From: Mixophyes australis
Taxonomy: Eukaryota > Chordata > Amphibia > Anura > Limnodynastidae
DNA: 64,000 bases
Reading direction: 5' to 3'
Assembly: GCA_036250195.1 (NCBI GenBank)
Contig: JAVHZZ010000003.1
Span: 20,331,504 to 20,395,503 of the forward strand
The notes under the pieces were generated by a model that worked only from the letters and a program-made list of their open reading frames with translations, was not told the DNA's origin and did not search any database. This document shows, piece after piece, positions 47,431 through 58,273 of this stretch. How positions within the stretch are numbered: position 1 is the first letter of the stretch; every line of letters begins with the position of its first letter. Both the position numbers and the translations under genes were made by a program.

Positions 47431-47940
47431 GGGGAGTGCTAAAAATTATTTAGTAGATTCTGCTGACAGTTATGACTTTTGACAGCCAGAAATATTAATG
47501 CACAATTAGGGAGGACACCCCAAAAGCACTGAGGAGTGCTAAAAATTATTTAGTAGATTCTGCTGACAGTTATGACTTTTGACAGCCAGAAATATTAATG
47601 CACAATTAGGGAGGACACCCCAAAAGCACTGAGGAGTGCTAAAAATTATTTAGTAGATACTGCTGACAGATATGACTTTTGACAGCCAGAAATATTAATG
47701 CACAATTAGGGAGGACACCCCAAAAACACTGAGGAGTGCTAAAAATTATTTAGTAGATACTGCTGACAGATATGACTTTTGACAGCCAGAAATATTAATG
47801 CACAATTAGGGAGGACACCCCAAAAGCACTGAGGAGTGCTACAAATTATTTAGTAGATACTGCTGACAGATATGACTTTTGACAGCCAGAAATATTAATG
47901 CACAATTATGGGGGACACCCCAAAAGCGCTGGGGAGTGCC
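47431..47940. repeat. 100-bp tandem repeat, five copies
   Basis: Units start at 47431, 47531, 47631, 47731 and 47831 with GAGGAGTGCTAAAAATTATT and contain GACTTTTGACAGCCAGAAAT and AGGGAGGACACCCC. Units 1-2 share TAGTAGATTCTGC and ACAGTTATG. Units 3-5 share TAGATACTGC and ACAGATATG. This indicates local duplication. It sits between the antisense frame and the right terminus of the hAT element. Confidence 0.95.
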
Positions 47941-48288
47941 AAATATGAAGAAAAAATAATAAACCTCTATCCTCCTCTCTGCACTAGCGATTTTGGTTAG
48001 AGCAATTGCAAGAACAATATTGTATTCTCTGTCCCTGCTCTAATTAGCCTATGACTACACCCTGCTCTCTCCCTCTGTCAAATGGCGATGGATTGCTGTG
48101 GAGGCGTGTATTTATAAAGTTGAAGTATCGCGAGAACCGAGTCCCGAGATCCGACGACGTCACAATGACGTTCGGCCTCGATTTGGATTCGGAATGGGCG
48201 GGAGAGTACCGAGCTGCTCAGCTCGGTACTCGGATACCCAAAGTTCGGGTGGGTTCGGTTCTCGGAGAACCGGACCCGCCCATCTCTA

Positions 48289-49532
48289 ATTTTAAGGGAC
48301 AGTATTCAGGATTACTTGGTACGCAATAAAATTATTAGTGGGAATCAACATGGATTTGTGAGGGATAGGTCATGTCAAACTAATCTAATTAGTTTCTATG
48401 AGGAAGTTAGTGGGAACTTAGACCAGGGCAGGACAGTAGATGTGGTCTACTTAGATTTTGCAAAGGCCTTTGATACAGTGCCACACAAGAGGTTGGTTTA
48501 CAAAATAAGGGAACTGGGTCTAGAAATCAAAATTTGTACTTGGATCGAAAACTGGTTAGAGAATAGGAAACAGAGAGTTGTGATAAATGGAACATTTTCT
48601 AATTGGTCAAAGGTCTTAAGTGGAGACCTCAAGGTTCCGTGCTGGGACCACTCCTTTTTAATATATTTATTAATGACCTTGGTGATGGTTTAGAGAGTAA
48701 AGTTTCTATTTTTGCAGATGTCACTAAACTCTTTAAGGTAATAAAATCAGAGCAAGATGTAGCTTCTCTACAGAGGGACTTAAATAAACTGGAGGATTGG
48801 GCGGCTAAATGGAATATGAGGTTTAACACAGATAAATGTAAGGTTATGCATTTAGGGATCAAAAACAAGAACGCAATCTATAAATTAAATGGAATTAATT
48901 TGGGAGAATCTATAATGGAAAAGGATTTGGGAGTGCTCGTAGACAGTAGACTTAGCAATAGTGCTCAATGTCAAGCAGCAGCTGCAAGGGCAAATAAAGT
49001 ATTGGCATGCATAAAAAGGGGCATAGATGCAAGGGAAGACAGTGTAATTTTGCCACTGTATAAATCGTTGGTAAGACCTCATCTTGAATATGCAGTACAG
49101 TTCTGGGCACCACTCTATAAAAAAGATAATTTGGAACTAGAAAGGGTTCAGAAAAGGGCGACAAAATTGATAAAGGGTATGGAGTCATTAAGTTATGAGG
49201 AAAGGTTAGCCAGTTTAGGCATGTTTACTTTAGAAAAGAGGCGTCTAAGGGGAGATATGATTACTATGTACAAATACATTAGGGGTCAATACAGAGAGCT
49301 TTCATGGGAACTTTTTACCCCAAGGACCATACACAGGACACGTGGTCATCCTCTAAGGTTAGAGGAGAGGAAATTTCACAACCAGCAAAGGAAGGGGTTC
49401 TTTACAGTAAGGGCAGTCAAGATATGGACTTCATTGCCAGGGAAGGTTGTGATGGCAGATTCAATAGATATGTTTAAGAAAGGGTTAGACAAATTTTTAG
49501 CGGAAAGGTGTATCCAGGGATACGACCGTTAA
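48289..49532 (+). pseudogene. CR1 ORF2, reverse transcriptase palm to C-terminus
   Basis: Contains NQHGFVRDRSCQTNLISFYE, VVYLDFAKAFDTVPHKRLVY with the first catalytic Asp, a 1-bp deletion at about 48627 in the segment that should read into PQGSVLGPLLFNIFINDLGD, and then FADVTKLF. In the last motif the second Asp of the FADD active site is Val (codon 48720-48722). The thumb and C-terminal part (DLNKLEDWAAKWNMRFNTDK, LYKSLVRPHLEYAVQFWAP, RGQYRELSWELF) is open to 49532. The missing Asp alone would abolish polymerisation. Confidence 0.95.
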
Positions 49533-49752
49533 TTTAAAATAAAGGATAGTAGTGGATATAGGGTAAAAATTGGATTGCAATATTGAGTCTGGGGGGATTT
49601 TCAAAATTGAAACAGATTGGCGGTTGCTTACTCTGGATTAATTTCAAATATAAGTGCAGGATTGCAGGAGATCCAAAATAGGTTGAACTTGATGGACTGG
49701 TGTCTTTTTTCAACCTCATCAACTATGTTACTATGTTACTATGTTACTATGT

Positions 49753-50150
49753 AAGTACTTTACGGAACCCTGCAACTGTTTTCAATGATCCCAGCAGATT
49801 CTACCTCCCTTCCACGGCCTCCCTGGTTTCCTACCATCCGTCCTTCTTCCTGATGATATCACTGGTGCTCCGCACCGCCCACATCATGAAGCAGCAGGGT
49901 GAGCCCTCTAGTGCGGCACTCTCACCCTTCCCCCACCAGACTCTGCTGTGTGTTTCTGTAACAAAATCATATTGCCAAACGGGGCTGGTGACGCTATAAC
50001 AGTGACCCGTAGTGTCATAATGTGATCCATAGCCTGGTCAGCCCATGGCTGAAATCCTTGGAGAAATCAGGCCCACAAAAAGTCCCCAAACAGACAACCA
50101 GCCCTGTGCCGAATAGCCCTGGGGATCATACTCTCACCCCCAGGGCGGTT
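49753..50150. other. Spacer without recognised features
   Basis: Unique sequence between the CR1 tail and a family E scrap. Confidence 0.5.
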
Positions 50151-50194
50151 AGTGATGGGTCATAATCAAATGTGAAAATAGATGAAATGTTATT

Positions 50195-50330
50195 GTGACG
50201 CTACAAGTCCCAGGAAGCCCTGACAGCTGGTTTTGCTGACGCCTGTAGAACTATAAAACCCAGAAGGTCTTAGCTCTCAATGACCACTGTAATATGTAGA
50301 TCTACCAAAGTACCTACCTAAAAAACCCAC
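50195..50330 (-). mobile_element. Family E fragment
   Basis: GACGCTACAAGTCCCAGGAA, GCCCTGACAGCTGG and GTAGAACTATAAAACCCAGA resemble phrases of family E at 51960-52130. Confidence 0.45.
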
Positions 50331-50527
50331 ACCGGCTTTCAAAGTATTTTAATTTAAATAATCCCTTCCCAGAATCTTTCCTTTCCTTTTTTTTTTTTTA
50401 TTTAACTTAAATAAACTGATAGGGAATCTTCTGTTTTCATTTCTGAAGTAGTTCAAAGGGGATTACATTTATTTTATAACAGAACGAATTGCGGAACTAC
50501 TATAAAGGGGGTTAATATGTGAACAAC

Positions 50528-50803
50528 CACAAGGGCAAATGCAGGATTTGCACAGGGGGGTTTCCACACCACGCCGCTAGTGGGCGTGACCAGCATGCAT
50601 GGGGGCGTGGCTATAATTTTGGAGAGTGCTTGACTGCTCTCCAACTCTCCCTATTCCCATAATATACATGGGCAATGCTGCGTGCGCTACTGTTAGGTGC
50701 ACCTCTCTCTTTTTGAGCAGAGCCGTGTGAAGCGGGGGCAGGGTCCAGCCACCTCCAGGCTTGGAGGGGGTTTTACAGGCACTAGGAAACCCGGTTTGCC
50801 TAT
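50528..50803 (+). mobile_element. GC-rich dispersed repeat family C, copy 2
   Basis: GGGCAAATGCAGGATTTGCA, GGGGGGTTTCCACACCACGC, GTGGGCGTGACCAGCATGCA, AATATACATGGGCAATGCTG and GAGCAGAGCCGTGTGAAGCG match the copy at 17191-17512 in reverse orientation. It ends near GAAACCCGG. Confidence 0.7.
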
Positions 50804-51249
50804 GAACCACTCAGAGCAAAATGTCTCTTATTATATGAAGACATCCTTAACTATTTCTATATCCATTATGTCCCATCTATTGGGGTTTGCCATTGACAAT
50901 TGAAACCTTCTTACACCACACCCAACTATATAAACTGGACATACCTACCCCCTTTTATATCCACATTTCCTTAAGAACGTTCCATATTACAGGTGAAACG
51001 CGTTGCTCGACACTCTTGAGCCTCTGTTCACAGGAAGTAAACGATCATTGCTCTCTTGCTTCTATTATAAGCACAACTATATTTATTTGTGTATTATAGA
51101 CCATTACATTTTGTATATAACCAAATAGAACATTTTTCTCATGCTCCAGCCAATCAAGCGCAGGTCACTCCCTTTATTCATAAAAGTTCATTGATTTATT
51201 GAAACAATGAATGTAATATGATACCATGTAGCTCATTTACAGACCACCA

Positions 51250-52290
51250 GGGGGTAAATGTATCAAGGCCCGATTTTGCAAATCCAGCGATTTTCTCAGG
51301 AGAGTTGAAACTCGCAGATGTATGAAGCTGAGATTTCATGTAAAATCGCTTCTATCAAAATCGCTATTTGCAAAGTTTACCACTGCAGCTATACAAGTCT
51401 CCAATGTATGAAGCTGCGATTAAGCAAACTGAGGAGAGTTTGCTTTAAAACACGCCAGATACAACACGCTGCTTGCTAGCAGCGTGTTGTATAAACCTAT
51501 CACTGTTACACTGCCTGTCATACAGCTGCCAGAGCTCAAAACAGTAAAAAATATATCAAAGTTTTTAAAAAAAAGCGCGGGGTCCCCCCGCTATTCCAGC
51601 TTAACCCTAGTGCTGCCAGCCTACTGCTTGTTCCGTGAAAATCGGGGGGAAATTTTGCGTCGGTTCCCCCCTATTTTCACGGAGCCAGCACTAGGCAAAC
51701 CAGCCGGGGTTGGTGGCACTATAGCAGGGAGACACGCAGCAGGGGTCCCCCTGCCATAATGACTAGCCAACCCCAGGCTGTTCAGCGCTGGGCTGGATTC
51801 TCTAGGGAGTGGGGTCCCCCGAAAAAATGAGCAGGCCCCCCCTAGGGAAACCCAGCCCAGTGCTGACAGCACTAGGGCTCTTCCTACACCCCTGGGCAGT
51901 GGGTGTAGGGTAATAATGGTGAATAATGTATAAAAAAACAAATGGACACCATTTTGTTTTGTGGAACTACAAGTCCCAGCCAGCCAGGGTGCCATAAATA
52001 GTGTGGGCATGCTGCTACTTGTATAACTACAAGAACCAGCATACCCATGGCAGCCAGGGCATGTTGGCACTTGGAGAACCACAAGTGCCAACTTGCCCTG
52101 ACACCCACGGCTGGCTGGGACCTGTAGTTCCACAAACCAAAATGTTTACAAAACCACAACTTACTTATTAAAACCACTAACATTTATTAAAAATAATAAA
52201 CGCACAATAAATACAATGAAAGCGGTTTTCTTATATTCCATCCAATCAGAAGCTCTATTCGCAGACAGCCCTCTTTTCATTCATTCCATA
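51250..52290 (-). mobile_element. Family E copy 2 with a GGGGTAAATGTAT-type end at its left
   Basis: The left GGGGGTAAATGTATCAAGGC end resembles the MITE at 23448. It is followed by internal repeats of ATGTATGAAGCTG and a hairpin (ACAACACGCTGC / GCAGCGTGTTGT at about 51462-51492). From 51560 to 52200 the minus strand matches 34201-34640 block by block (TTGTGGTTCTCCAAGTGCCA, TGCCATGGGTATGC, ACCCACTGCCC). Whether the two parts are one transposon is an inference, because the right end is not identified. Confidence 0.6.
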
Positions 52291-53220
52291 GCTTGAGCAG
52301 TTTCACTATATATAGTACACAGGAGAGAAAAGTGCGCAAAGCCTAAACACGTGCTTGTAATACTGAACGTGGGTTGCACTCGGAATACGGGTCTTCGTGA
52401 ATCAGGCTCTCCGAGTTGGGAGAGAGGGTTTATTAGAAAAACATGTAATTTCCCTGCAGTATTCCTTGGACACACGTACAGATAACATTAGACTGTGTAC
52501 TGTTAAATACACCAGCTTCAAAGAGGGAAAAACAGACATTTACAAGTGCGGCTGGAAACTTCTTAATCAAACCTGAATGCTGTATCTTTACAGATGCTCG
52601 ATCGACTTATACTGCATCTCCGGTTAGAGCAAGGAGCGGCTTCTGCAGACCTCAGACCTCCAGGGGGATGGAATCAGGAACACAGGAACTCAGAATGGCT
52701 TTTTAATGGCTTTTTAATGCACGTAGTGAGTCAGATGTAACATGACCAAGTTGGTGATTGATTGGAGATGGCATATGATAAAATACTGTAAATGTACTGA
52801 ATGCCTCTGATGTAGGAATGGACTCCGGTAAGGCCAGAGCACAACTGTTTCAGCAGAGCTTTGTGTCATTGGGAAAGAATGAAGCCAAAATGTAATATAT
52901 ATATATATATATACTGTATGCATACTGCCTATCGTGTTGGTACCTAACATAGAATAATACATTTACATTGCTTAGTGATTAGGCTTTACCTATAGTCTCT
53001 GTCTGCCTGCAGTTTGTCTCTTTGACTGCACAGAAACCCGCCCACCCGGTGTTTCCTTGCACCATAAGAGCTACGCTCTACCTTTCTTTTTCCTTTCGTC
53101 GCAGATCAGGCAGAGTTTTTTGGGAAAGTTCTGCGGTCAGCGTCTGATACATACGGTGCTATCGCTGTTTGGCCGCAGGTCACTGCCCCCTTCGAGGTAA
53201 CAGTGACTCTTGGTCCTTTA
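52291..53220. other. Spacer with a TA microsatellite
   Basis: A TA run lies at about 52893-52912. From 52960 the sequence becomes less AT-rich with pyrimidine tracts. No gene recognised. Confidence 0.5.
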
Positions 53221-53223
53221 TTT

Positions 53224-53290
53224 TAGGGGTTAGGGTTAAAGTTAGGGTTAGGGTTGATACTAACCCTAACCTTAACTCTCTAATCCTAAA
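53224..53290. repeat. Telomere-like repeats in inverted arrangement
   Basis: GGGGTTAGGGTTAAAGTTAG then GGTTAGGGTTG is followed after 5-6 bp by ACTAACCCTAACCTTAACTC. Thus TTAGGG-type units face CCCTAA-type units across a short centre, and flanking TTTATTTTA / TAAAATAA extends the symmetry. Confidence 0.8.
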
Positions 53291-54725
53291 ATAATACTAA
53301 CATTACATCAATGACAGCTGGGTCCGTCCTTCGCCGCTTTAAGACAAGTCGCGCTTTGTTATGACGTCATCTCACACAGTCGGCAACGCGGCGAGTCATC
53401 CCATGAAGACATCTGCATCTTGGTAAGTAGGATTTTTTTCAAGTCGCTGTAGTATCAAGTCGGTGTCCTCCTGTCGTCCTCTTCTCTGTCGGGGTAGTCA
53501 GTACCGTTAAGCTGACTACCACCGAGATGACTGGCGCATGTAGTGTGGGGCACAATCCTACCCAGTATTTTGAGATGCTCGAAATACTCACAATGCACAG
53601 TTAAGAATGCGATATTGTCACTCATTCTGTGTTTTAGGCAACTCCAAAATGCAGGTGCACTAGGAGACCGCTAGTGCTTACTGTTATCGATAGCCATGTT
53701 TTACTGACATCCACCATCCCCATGGTACTCTACAGGGGCAGCAAAAATATATCATTTCACAAGCGGCGAAAAAGAAGAACTGTGATAGTCTTTTGCCAAA
53801 AGTTTACACCATCTCAATATAACTTAAATCTACCGCTATATCTGTGTGCACAAAAGGTAGATTTTTTTATTTTAAAAAAAAAAGTTTTCATTAACTTTTT
53901 TTTCTGTTTATAGCAGTGGAACTGAAATCTCACCTCTGCGCTCACCTATACCCACAGTCCGGTCCAGCGGAGCGCTAAGTAACCCCTATATCTCCAGACT
54001 AGTATCGCCTGATTAATGCTCAGCTGCCTAGACGTTGACTAATAGGCACATGCTGGTAAGGGGATTATGAGGAGAGAGGGATGATGAGGGGATAATGGGT
54101 AGAAGAAGGGCACAGAGTAGGCGCTGACAATACTGCAATAGGAGGAGTAAGATGAAGAAGAAGAAGATTGAGGAGCAGATAAATGAAAACAGAGAAGGTT
54201 TGTGATGCTGATTGAGGGAAGTGTAAGTTCTGTAAGAGGGGTAAGCTGTGTGTAAGGAGGGTGGGGGCTATATGCATGATCCGCTATTTATTACCCTATA
54301 GAAATGTTGTAACATTTTGCGACATGAGAGTGGGAAGGCAAAGCAGGTGTCGTCTATGAGGTGAGCATAGTGTAGATCTCTACTACAGCCATCTGTAAGT
54401 GAGTCAGATGTCACTCAGAGAGTACCCCAGAGACGGCAATTACCTGTACCTTAATTACAGCTGAGAATGATTTATAAGACGGTTGGAATCTAAGGTCGCT
54501 GGATCGCTCCACTGTGGAGCCTGGAGTAGGGGGATCATCCAGGTGTTACCAACTGATTTATGGGGAGCTGAGCTCAGCGGTGTACAAGACGAGAAGCAGA
54601 AGGAGGACAATGTGCATTGTGCTCTCAAGTGTTTATAGAAGATGACCTGACAGCCGCTCTAATCATTAAGTGGGAGCTGCTTTACTTCACTTGCTGCGTC
54701 TACATGACATCTATTCTCCTGGTTC
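53291..54725. other. Spacer without recognised genes
   Basis: 53330-53560 is CpG-richer and contains TGACGTCATC at about 53362 (a CRE-like palindrome). The rest is unremarkable. Confidence 0.45.
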
Positions 54726-54726
54726 G

Positions 54727-54812
54727 TTAAGGAATGTTAAGCAAAAAATTGAGTAAGTTCTCTTACCCAAGTTTTTTGGACAAAACCATGTTGCAATGCA
54801 AGGGGTGCAAAT
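54727..54812. mobile_element. MITE fragment interrupted by an hAT end
   Basis: TTAAGGAATGTTAAGC and TTTTTTGGACAAAACCATGT, TGCAATGCAAGGGGTGCAAA match the left arm of the 35.4-kb MITE. It stops exactly where the TAGAGATG terminus of the hAT fragment begins. Confidence 0.7.
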
Positions 54813-55262
54813 TAGAGATGTTCACTGATCCCGGTGTTCTGGTTTTGGTTTTGGATCTGGATTAACTTTGTGTTTTGGTTTTGGATCCCAATTTTTTTCT
54901 CTAAAATCCCTTTTTTTTTGTGCTAAAATCACATATTCTTGTTTTTTTCCCGCTACATTATTATTAACCTCAATAACACTAATTTCAAGTCATTTGCAGT
55001 CAATTTTGACCACCTCATAGGTCACAATATTATTTTTAGACACTTTCAAGCAAAGACTGCAGATTTAGAAGACGAAGCCTGCAGACCTATTATTTGTATT
55101 TCAGCAATGACAATTAGCAATGGAGCAATGGAGCTCTCCTCTTTGTGTGTTACCTATATAACACAGTACAATGTGACTGCAGATTTACACCAAGCCTGCC
55201 AGACCTATTATTTGTATTTCAGCAATGACAATTAGCAAAGGAGCAATGGAGCTCTCCTCTTT
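54813..55262 (+). mobile_element. hAT fragment related to 44377-48288
   Basis: TAGAGATGTTCACTGATCCC, TTTTGGTTTTGGATCTGG, ACATTATTATTAACCTCA and TCACAATATTATTTTTAGAC match the left end of the 3.9-kb element. Then two tandem units of about 112 bp (GCAATGACAATTAGCAATGG, GAGCTCTCCTCTTTGT) match 46355-46450 of that element. So internal sequence is deleted, and the right end is missing. Confidence 0.85.
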
Positions 55263-55392
55263 GTATGTTATTATTATTATTATCATTTATTTGTTAGGCG
55301 CCACAAGGTTTCCGCAGCGCCGTACACAGTACAAACAGTAGACTATACAGGGTGAAACAGTACAGAGCAATATACACAAAGTACCAATGCTT
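55263..55392 (-). mobile_element. SINE-like tail fragment
   Basis: A TTATTATTATTATTATC run, then TTAGGCGCCACAAGGTTTCC, GCAGCGCCGTACACAGTAC and CAGGGTGAAACAGTACAGAG, related to 42605-42810. Confidence 0.75.
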
Positions 55393-56455
55393 CAGAAACT
55401 CTGGGCAGACATATGGAGTAAAGACGGAGCAGTAGACGGAGCATCTTTTTTTTTTTTTATAAATGCTTCAGAAATGCAAATATTTACTCTAATTGTACAA
55501 ATCTGTGTGTCCCTATCACTGATGTCTGGGGAAATCCAATTTCCTTTTATTGGTCCAACACCCACCGAGCAAAACAACGCTCCCCTACAGATATTCGGCT
55601 ATGAACAGCTGCAGAAGAGAGCAAAAAAATACCCCAAATATTTATGTAAACGTTTCACTAAGCTGAATGTTAGGCAGGTTCCCAGGATCAAACGTTAGAA
55701 GCTTGTGTAGCAGACAGTGTGTGATTAGCGCAGCAGTTGTGATGGAGCTTGGAAAATCTGATTCTTATCGAGATTTCCCTCAATCAAACCCCGGCTTTCA
55801 AAGCGATCACTAATTCACCGGGCCTCGGAGTCATCCGGGCCAAGATGGTATCCCCAGGAGATGAGGATCTGTTACAAGCTTCCAAGTGGTTTAGTGACAA
55901 GTATTATTCAACGCTGTTAGCAGCGCTGAACCACTGCCCAAAGCACAGCTAGCAAACCTTTAAGTCCAGCTGTATATATTTAGCTTGCAGCATGTTAGGG
56001 GAAAAGAAATGACATGTTTTTTAACATTCCTTGCAGCTGCGTGTCAGTCAGGGCGGAACAAAGTTTTAGATCTTCACGGAGCTGAGAAACACACCAAAGA
56101 AACTTGTGATGTTTGTGCACAGAACTTGCAAAGACTGACTGCTTGTGTCAAGTTCCTCGTTGTCATTGATATTCTACAACTTGTCAGCTTCATTAATTCA
56201 TACGGAATGTTCGAGAGACTCCCAAATTCTGGGTAGCAGGAGAAGCAGGCACACCCCTCCCCCATTCTCTCCTCTTTCTAGTGAAGTAGACGGGGGCCAC
56301 AATGGCACAATGGGGGCCCAAATGCAGCTCTACACAAAAGGCATCAATTTCCCACGTTTTTGCACTTACACATATATAATAATGTGATTATTTATGTGAA
56401 GTAGCACATCAGCAAAGCCTCTGTCAGACATGGAAGGGCAGAGTTTACACTACAT
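55393..56455. other. Spacer without recognised features
   Basis: Unique sequence; small frames only. Confidence 0.5.
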
Positions 56456-56755
56456 TAACACATATATACCAACCTTTGAAAAGTGAATTTCGGGAGATCC
56501 CGGGCAGGGGGCGTGGCCGGAGGGTGGGAGGGAGCGAAGCAAGGTCAATTGCGTCATTTTGGCCCCACCCCCGCGACAAAAACGTAATTTTGTCACGGGG
56601 GCATGGCCAAAATTACGCGATTCACCACGAATCGTGTCATTTTAGCAAGTTAATTCCAGTATGCGGGATACTTGCCTGCTCTCCCGGGAGTCCGAGAGAC
56701 CTACATGGATTTCGGGAGTCTCCCGGACATTCCGGGAGAGTACGCAAGTATGCAT
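56456..56755. mobile_element. GC-rich dispersed repeat with loose inverted ends
   Basis: CCAACCTTTGAAAAGTGAAT, TTCGGGAGATCCCGGGC on the left and TTTCGGGAGTCTCCCGGACA, TTCCGGGAGAGTACGCAAG on the right. The interior has GGGGGCGTGGCC and GTGTCATTTTAGCAAGTTAA. This order is typical of an interspersed DNA element in frogs. No duplication is visible. Confidence 0.55.
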
Positions 56756-57185
56756 TACAATATCTTCGAAAATCATATTTTTAAAATAAAATCTATTTAG
56801 CTATTCTGCTGCACGAGGTTTGTGACAAAATTGTATCTGGGGTGCTCCTATTATTTAGTTATCACATTTACTATAATTTTTTTTACTTTATCCAAGAAAA
56901 ATTTGTATTTGTTTTTCAGGGCCAATAGGGATTTCTATTTTCTGAATTCATAGTTTATTTTTAAAGCTCTTTTTCATTTATGGAAATGACATGGGAAAAA
57001 ATAGCCACATTTGTAAAATAAATGTTTCCTTGTTTTGTTAGTTACCCACACAATATTAATTCATCGCATGAAATATACACCACATTTTCTTCTGTGGCTA
57101 ATATTTACAGGGATAGCACATGCGTTTAGAGGAGGTTTGGTCTAGTTATGTGGTTTGTGTGTTGTGTACATATAACTGGTAGGTG
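56756..57185. other. AT-rich spacer
   Basis: No features seen. Confidence 0.5.
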
Positions 57186-57189
57186 TGAG

Positions 57190-57555
57190 GATCCTCTGCA
57201 ATACCATCTACAGATGACAGGTGGCAGTGCACCATCATCACTGACAGCTGCACATTCCTTATCACTTACTGCAATCAGCACTTTGCTAAAGGACAGGTCA
57301 ATTAGGACCTATACACAGCCTTTGTAAGGCCCTCACTCCTACCAACCTTTGCATGAGCAAGTTGAAATTTAATTTCTCTCTTGGTGCTTCAGGAGTCTTG
57401 TTTTTATCTTCATCCCTCACCATTCTACTTTGACCAACGCATCAATTTCAGCTTTGCCCCTCTGCGACCCATCCACTCAGGACTAAGCGGCTCAGCTGGT
57501 CATGGGGTATCTCTGATACCCCAGCTAAGTGGCTCTCTCCTGAGAGTAACCGACA
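57190..57555 (+). mobile_element. Dispersed repeat family F, copy 1
   Basis: ATGACAGGTGGCAGTGCACC, ATCACTTACTGCAATCAGCA, CTTTGCTAAAGGACAGGTCA, TCATCCCTCACCATTCTAC, GCTGGTCATGGGGTATCTCT and GATACCCCAGCTAAGTGG appear in the same order at 61195-61830. Non-coding; no class assigned. Confidence 0.65.
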
Positions 57556-58273
57556 CTGTGGCAACAGTTGAAAAATCTGCCAAATTAAAAGTATAGGATG
57601 AGACCAGATCTGCACCAACATTAAGGTGGTGAAAAAATCAAGCTGGGAGAAAATGCTGTCCTCCCATTAAATAGGACACCTCTCCCTCTATCTCATGCCA
57701 GAAAAAATATTTTTGCTTGTGGGAGCAAAAGTAGGTGCAATCAAATACCCTATCTGTTTATTAGCAAGGACTGACCCAGGTCCACTCATCGGACCATGCA
57801 AACGTTGGCACACCTGAATTGTCCCCCTCTTGGGCTATTTCTTACCCTGTAAAACCTGGTTGATTTCTGCTAAAGTAGGTGTATGACATCATTGGCGTTG
57901 AGGGTCACACTTTAATAAATGAGTTTCAATGACATCTAAGACTATGTTAGAGCATGTAAATGTTTGCTTTAACACAAGGAGGACTGTGTGAGAGGTGCTA
58001 TTGGTCTACTGACCCAGAGATAATCTATCCTGCAGTAGACAAGGCAGCTCACTGTCACACATAGCACACACCTAGCACTCTCTTTTGTTCCCTTTTTCCT
58101 GGGTCAGTAAAGTTTCTTTACTCAAAATCTTTAACATACAATGTGTATTTTCCAGTAATTCAGACTCCTGAAGGATCAAAACTGCTGCTCCCAGCTAAGG
58201 ACAAAGTGCTCTCTGATCCCTGCTGGAGTACGGTTTATAGCAATGATTACATGGGAGTATAGGAAGTATACTT
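57556..58273. other. Spacer without recognised features
   Basis: Unique sequence; nothing recognisable. Confidence 0.5.

Larger units (their letters stand above)
44377..48288 (+). mobile_element. hAT transposon, 3912 bp, with exact 8-bp target duplication
   Basis: The left end TAGAGATGGTCACTGACCC and the right end CCGCCCATCTCTA share the inverted terminus TAGAGATGG. ATTTTAAG is repeated at 44369-44376 and 48289-48296. Near the left end are TTTTGGTTTTGG repeats, and near the right end GAACCGAGTCCCGAGATCC and CTCGGTACTCGG. A decayed plus-strand transposase lies at about 44650-46230, an open minus-strand frame at 46697-47413 and a 100-bp tandem repeat at 47431-47940. Relatives are the 605-bp copy at 60065-60669 and the left-end fragment at 54813-55262. 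Confidence 0.92.
42051..49752 (+). mobile_element. CR1 LINE, split by a SINE-like repeat and a 3.9-kb hAT transposon
   Basis: The element holds the 3' part of ORF1 (42059-42445), ORF2 in three pieces (42835-44055, 44072-44376, 48289-49532) and a short 3' UTR ending in tandem ATGTTACT units (49722-49752), the usual CR1 3' terminus. It is 5'-truncated within ORF1. Insertions at about 42605-42810 and 44377-48288 add 4.1 kb. Without them the copy would be about 3.6 kb. Decay is moderate: a handful of frameshifts, stops and one key substitution. Confidence 0.93.

Noticed and set aside
53355..53375. TGACGTCATC as a functional CRE site
   Set aside because: A single short palindrome without an associated gene or promoter is not enough evidence.
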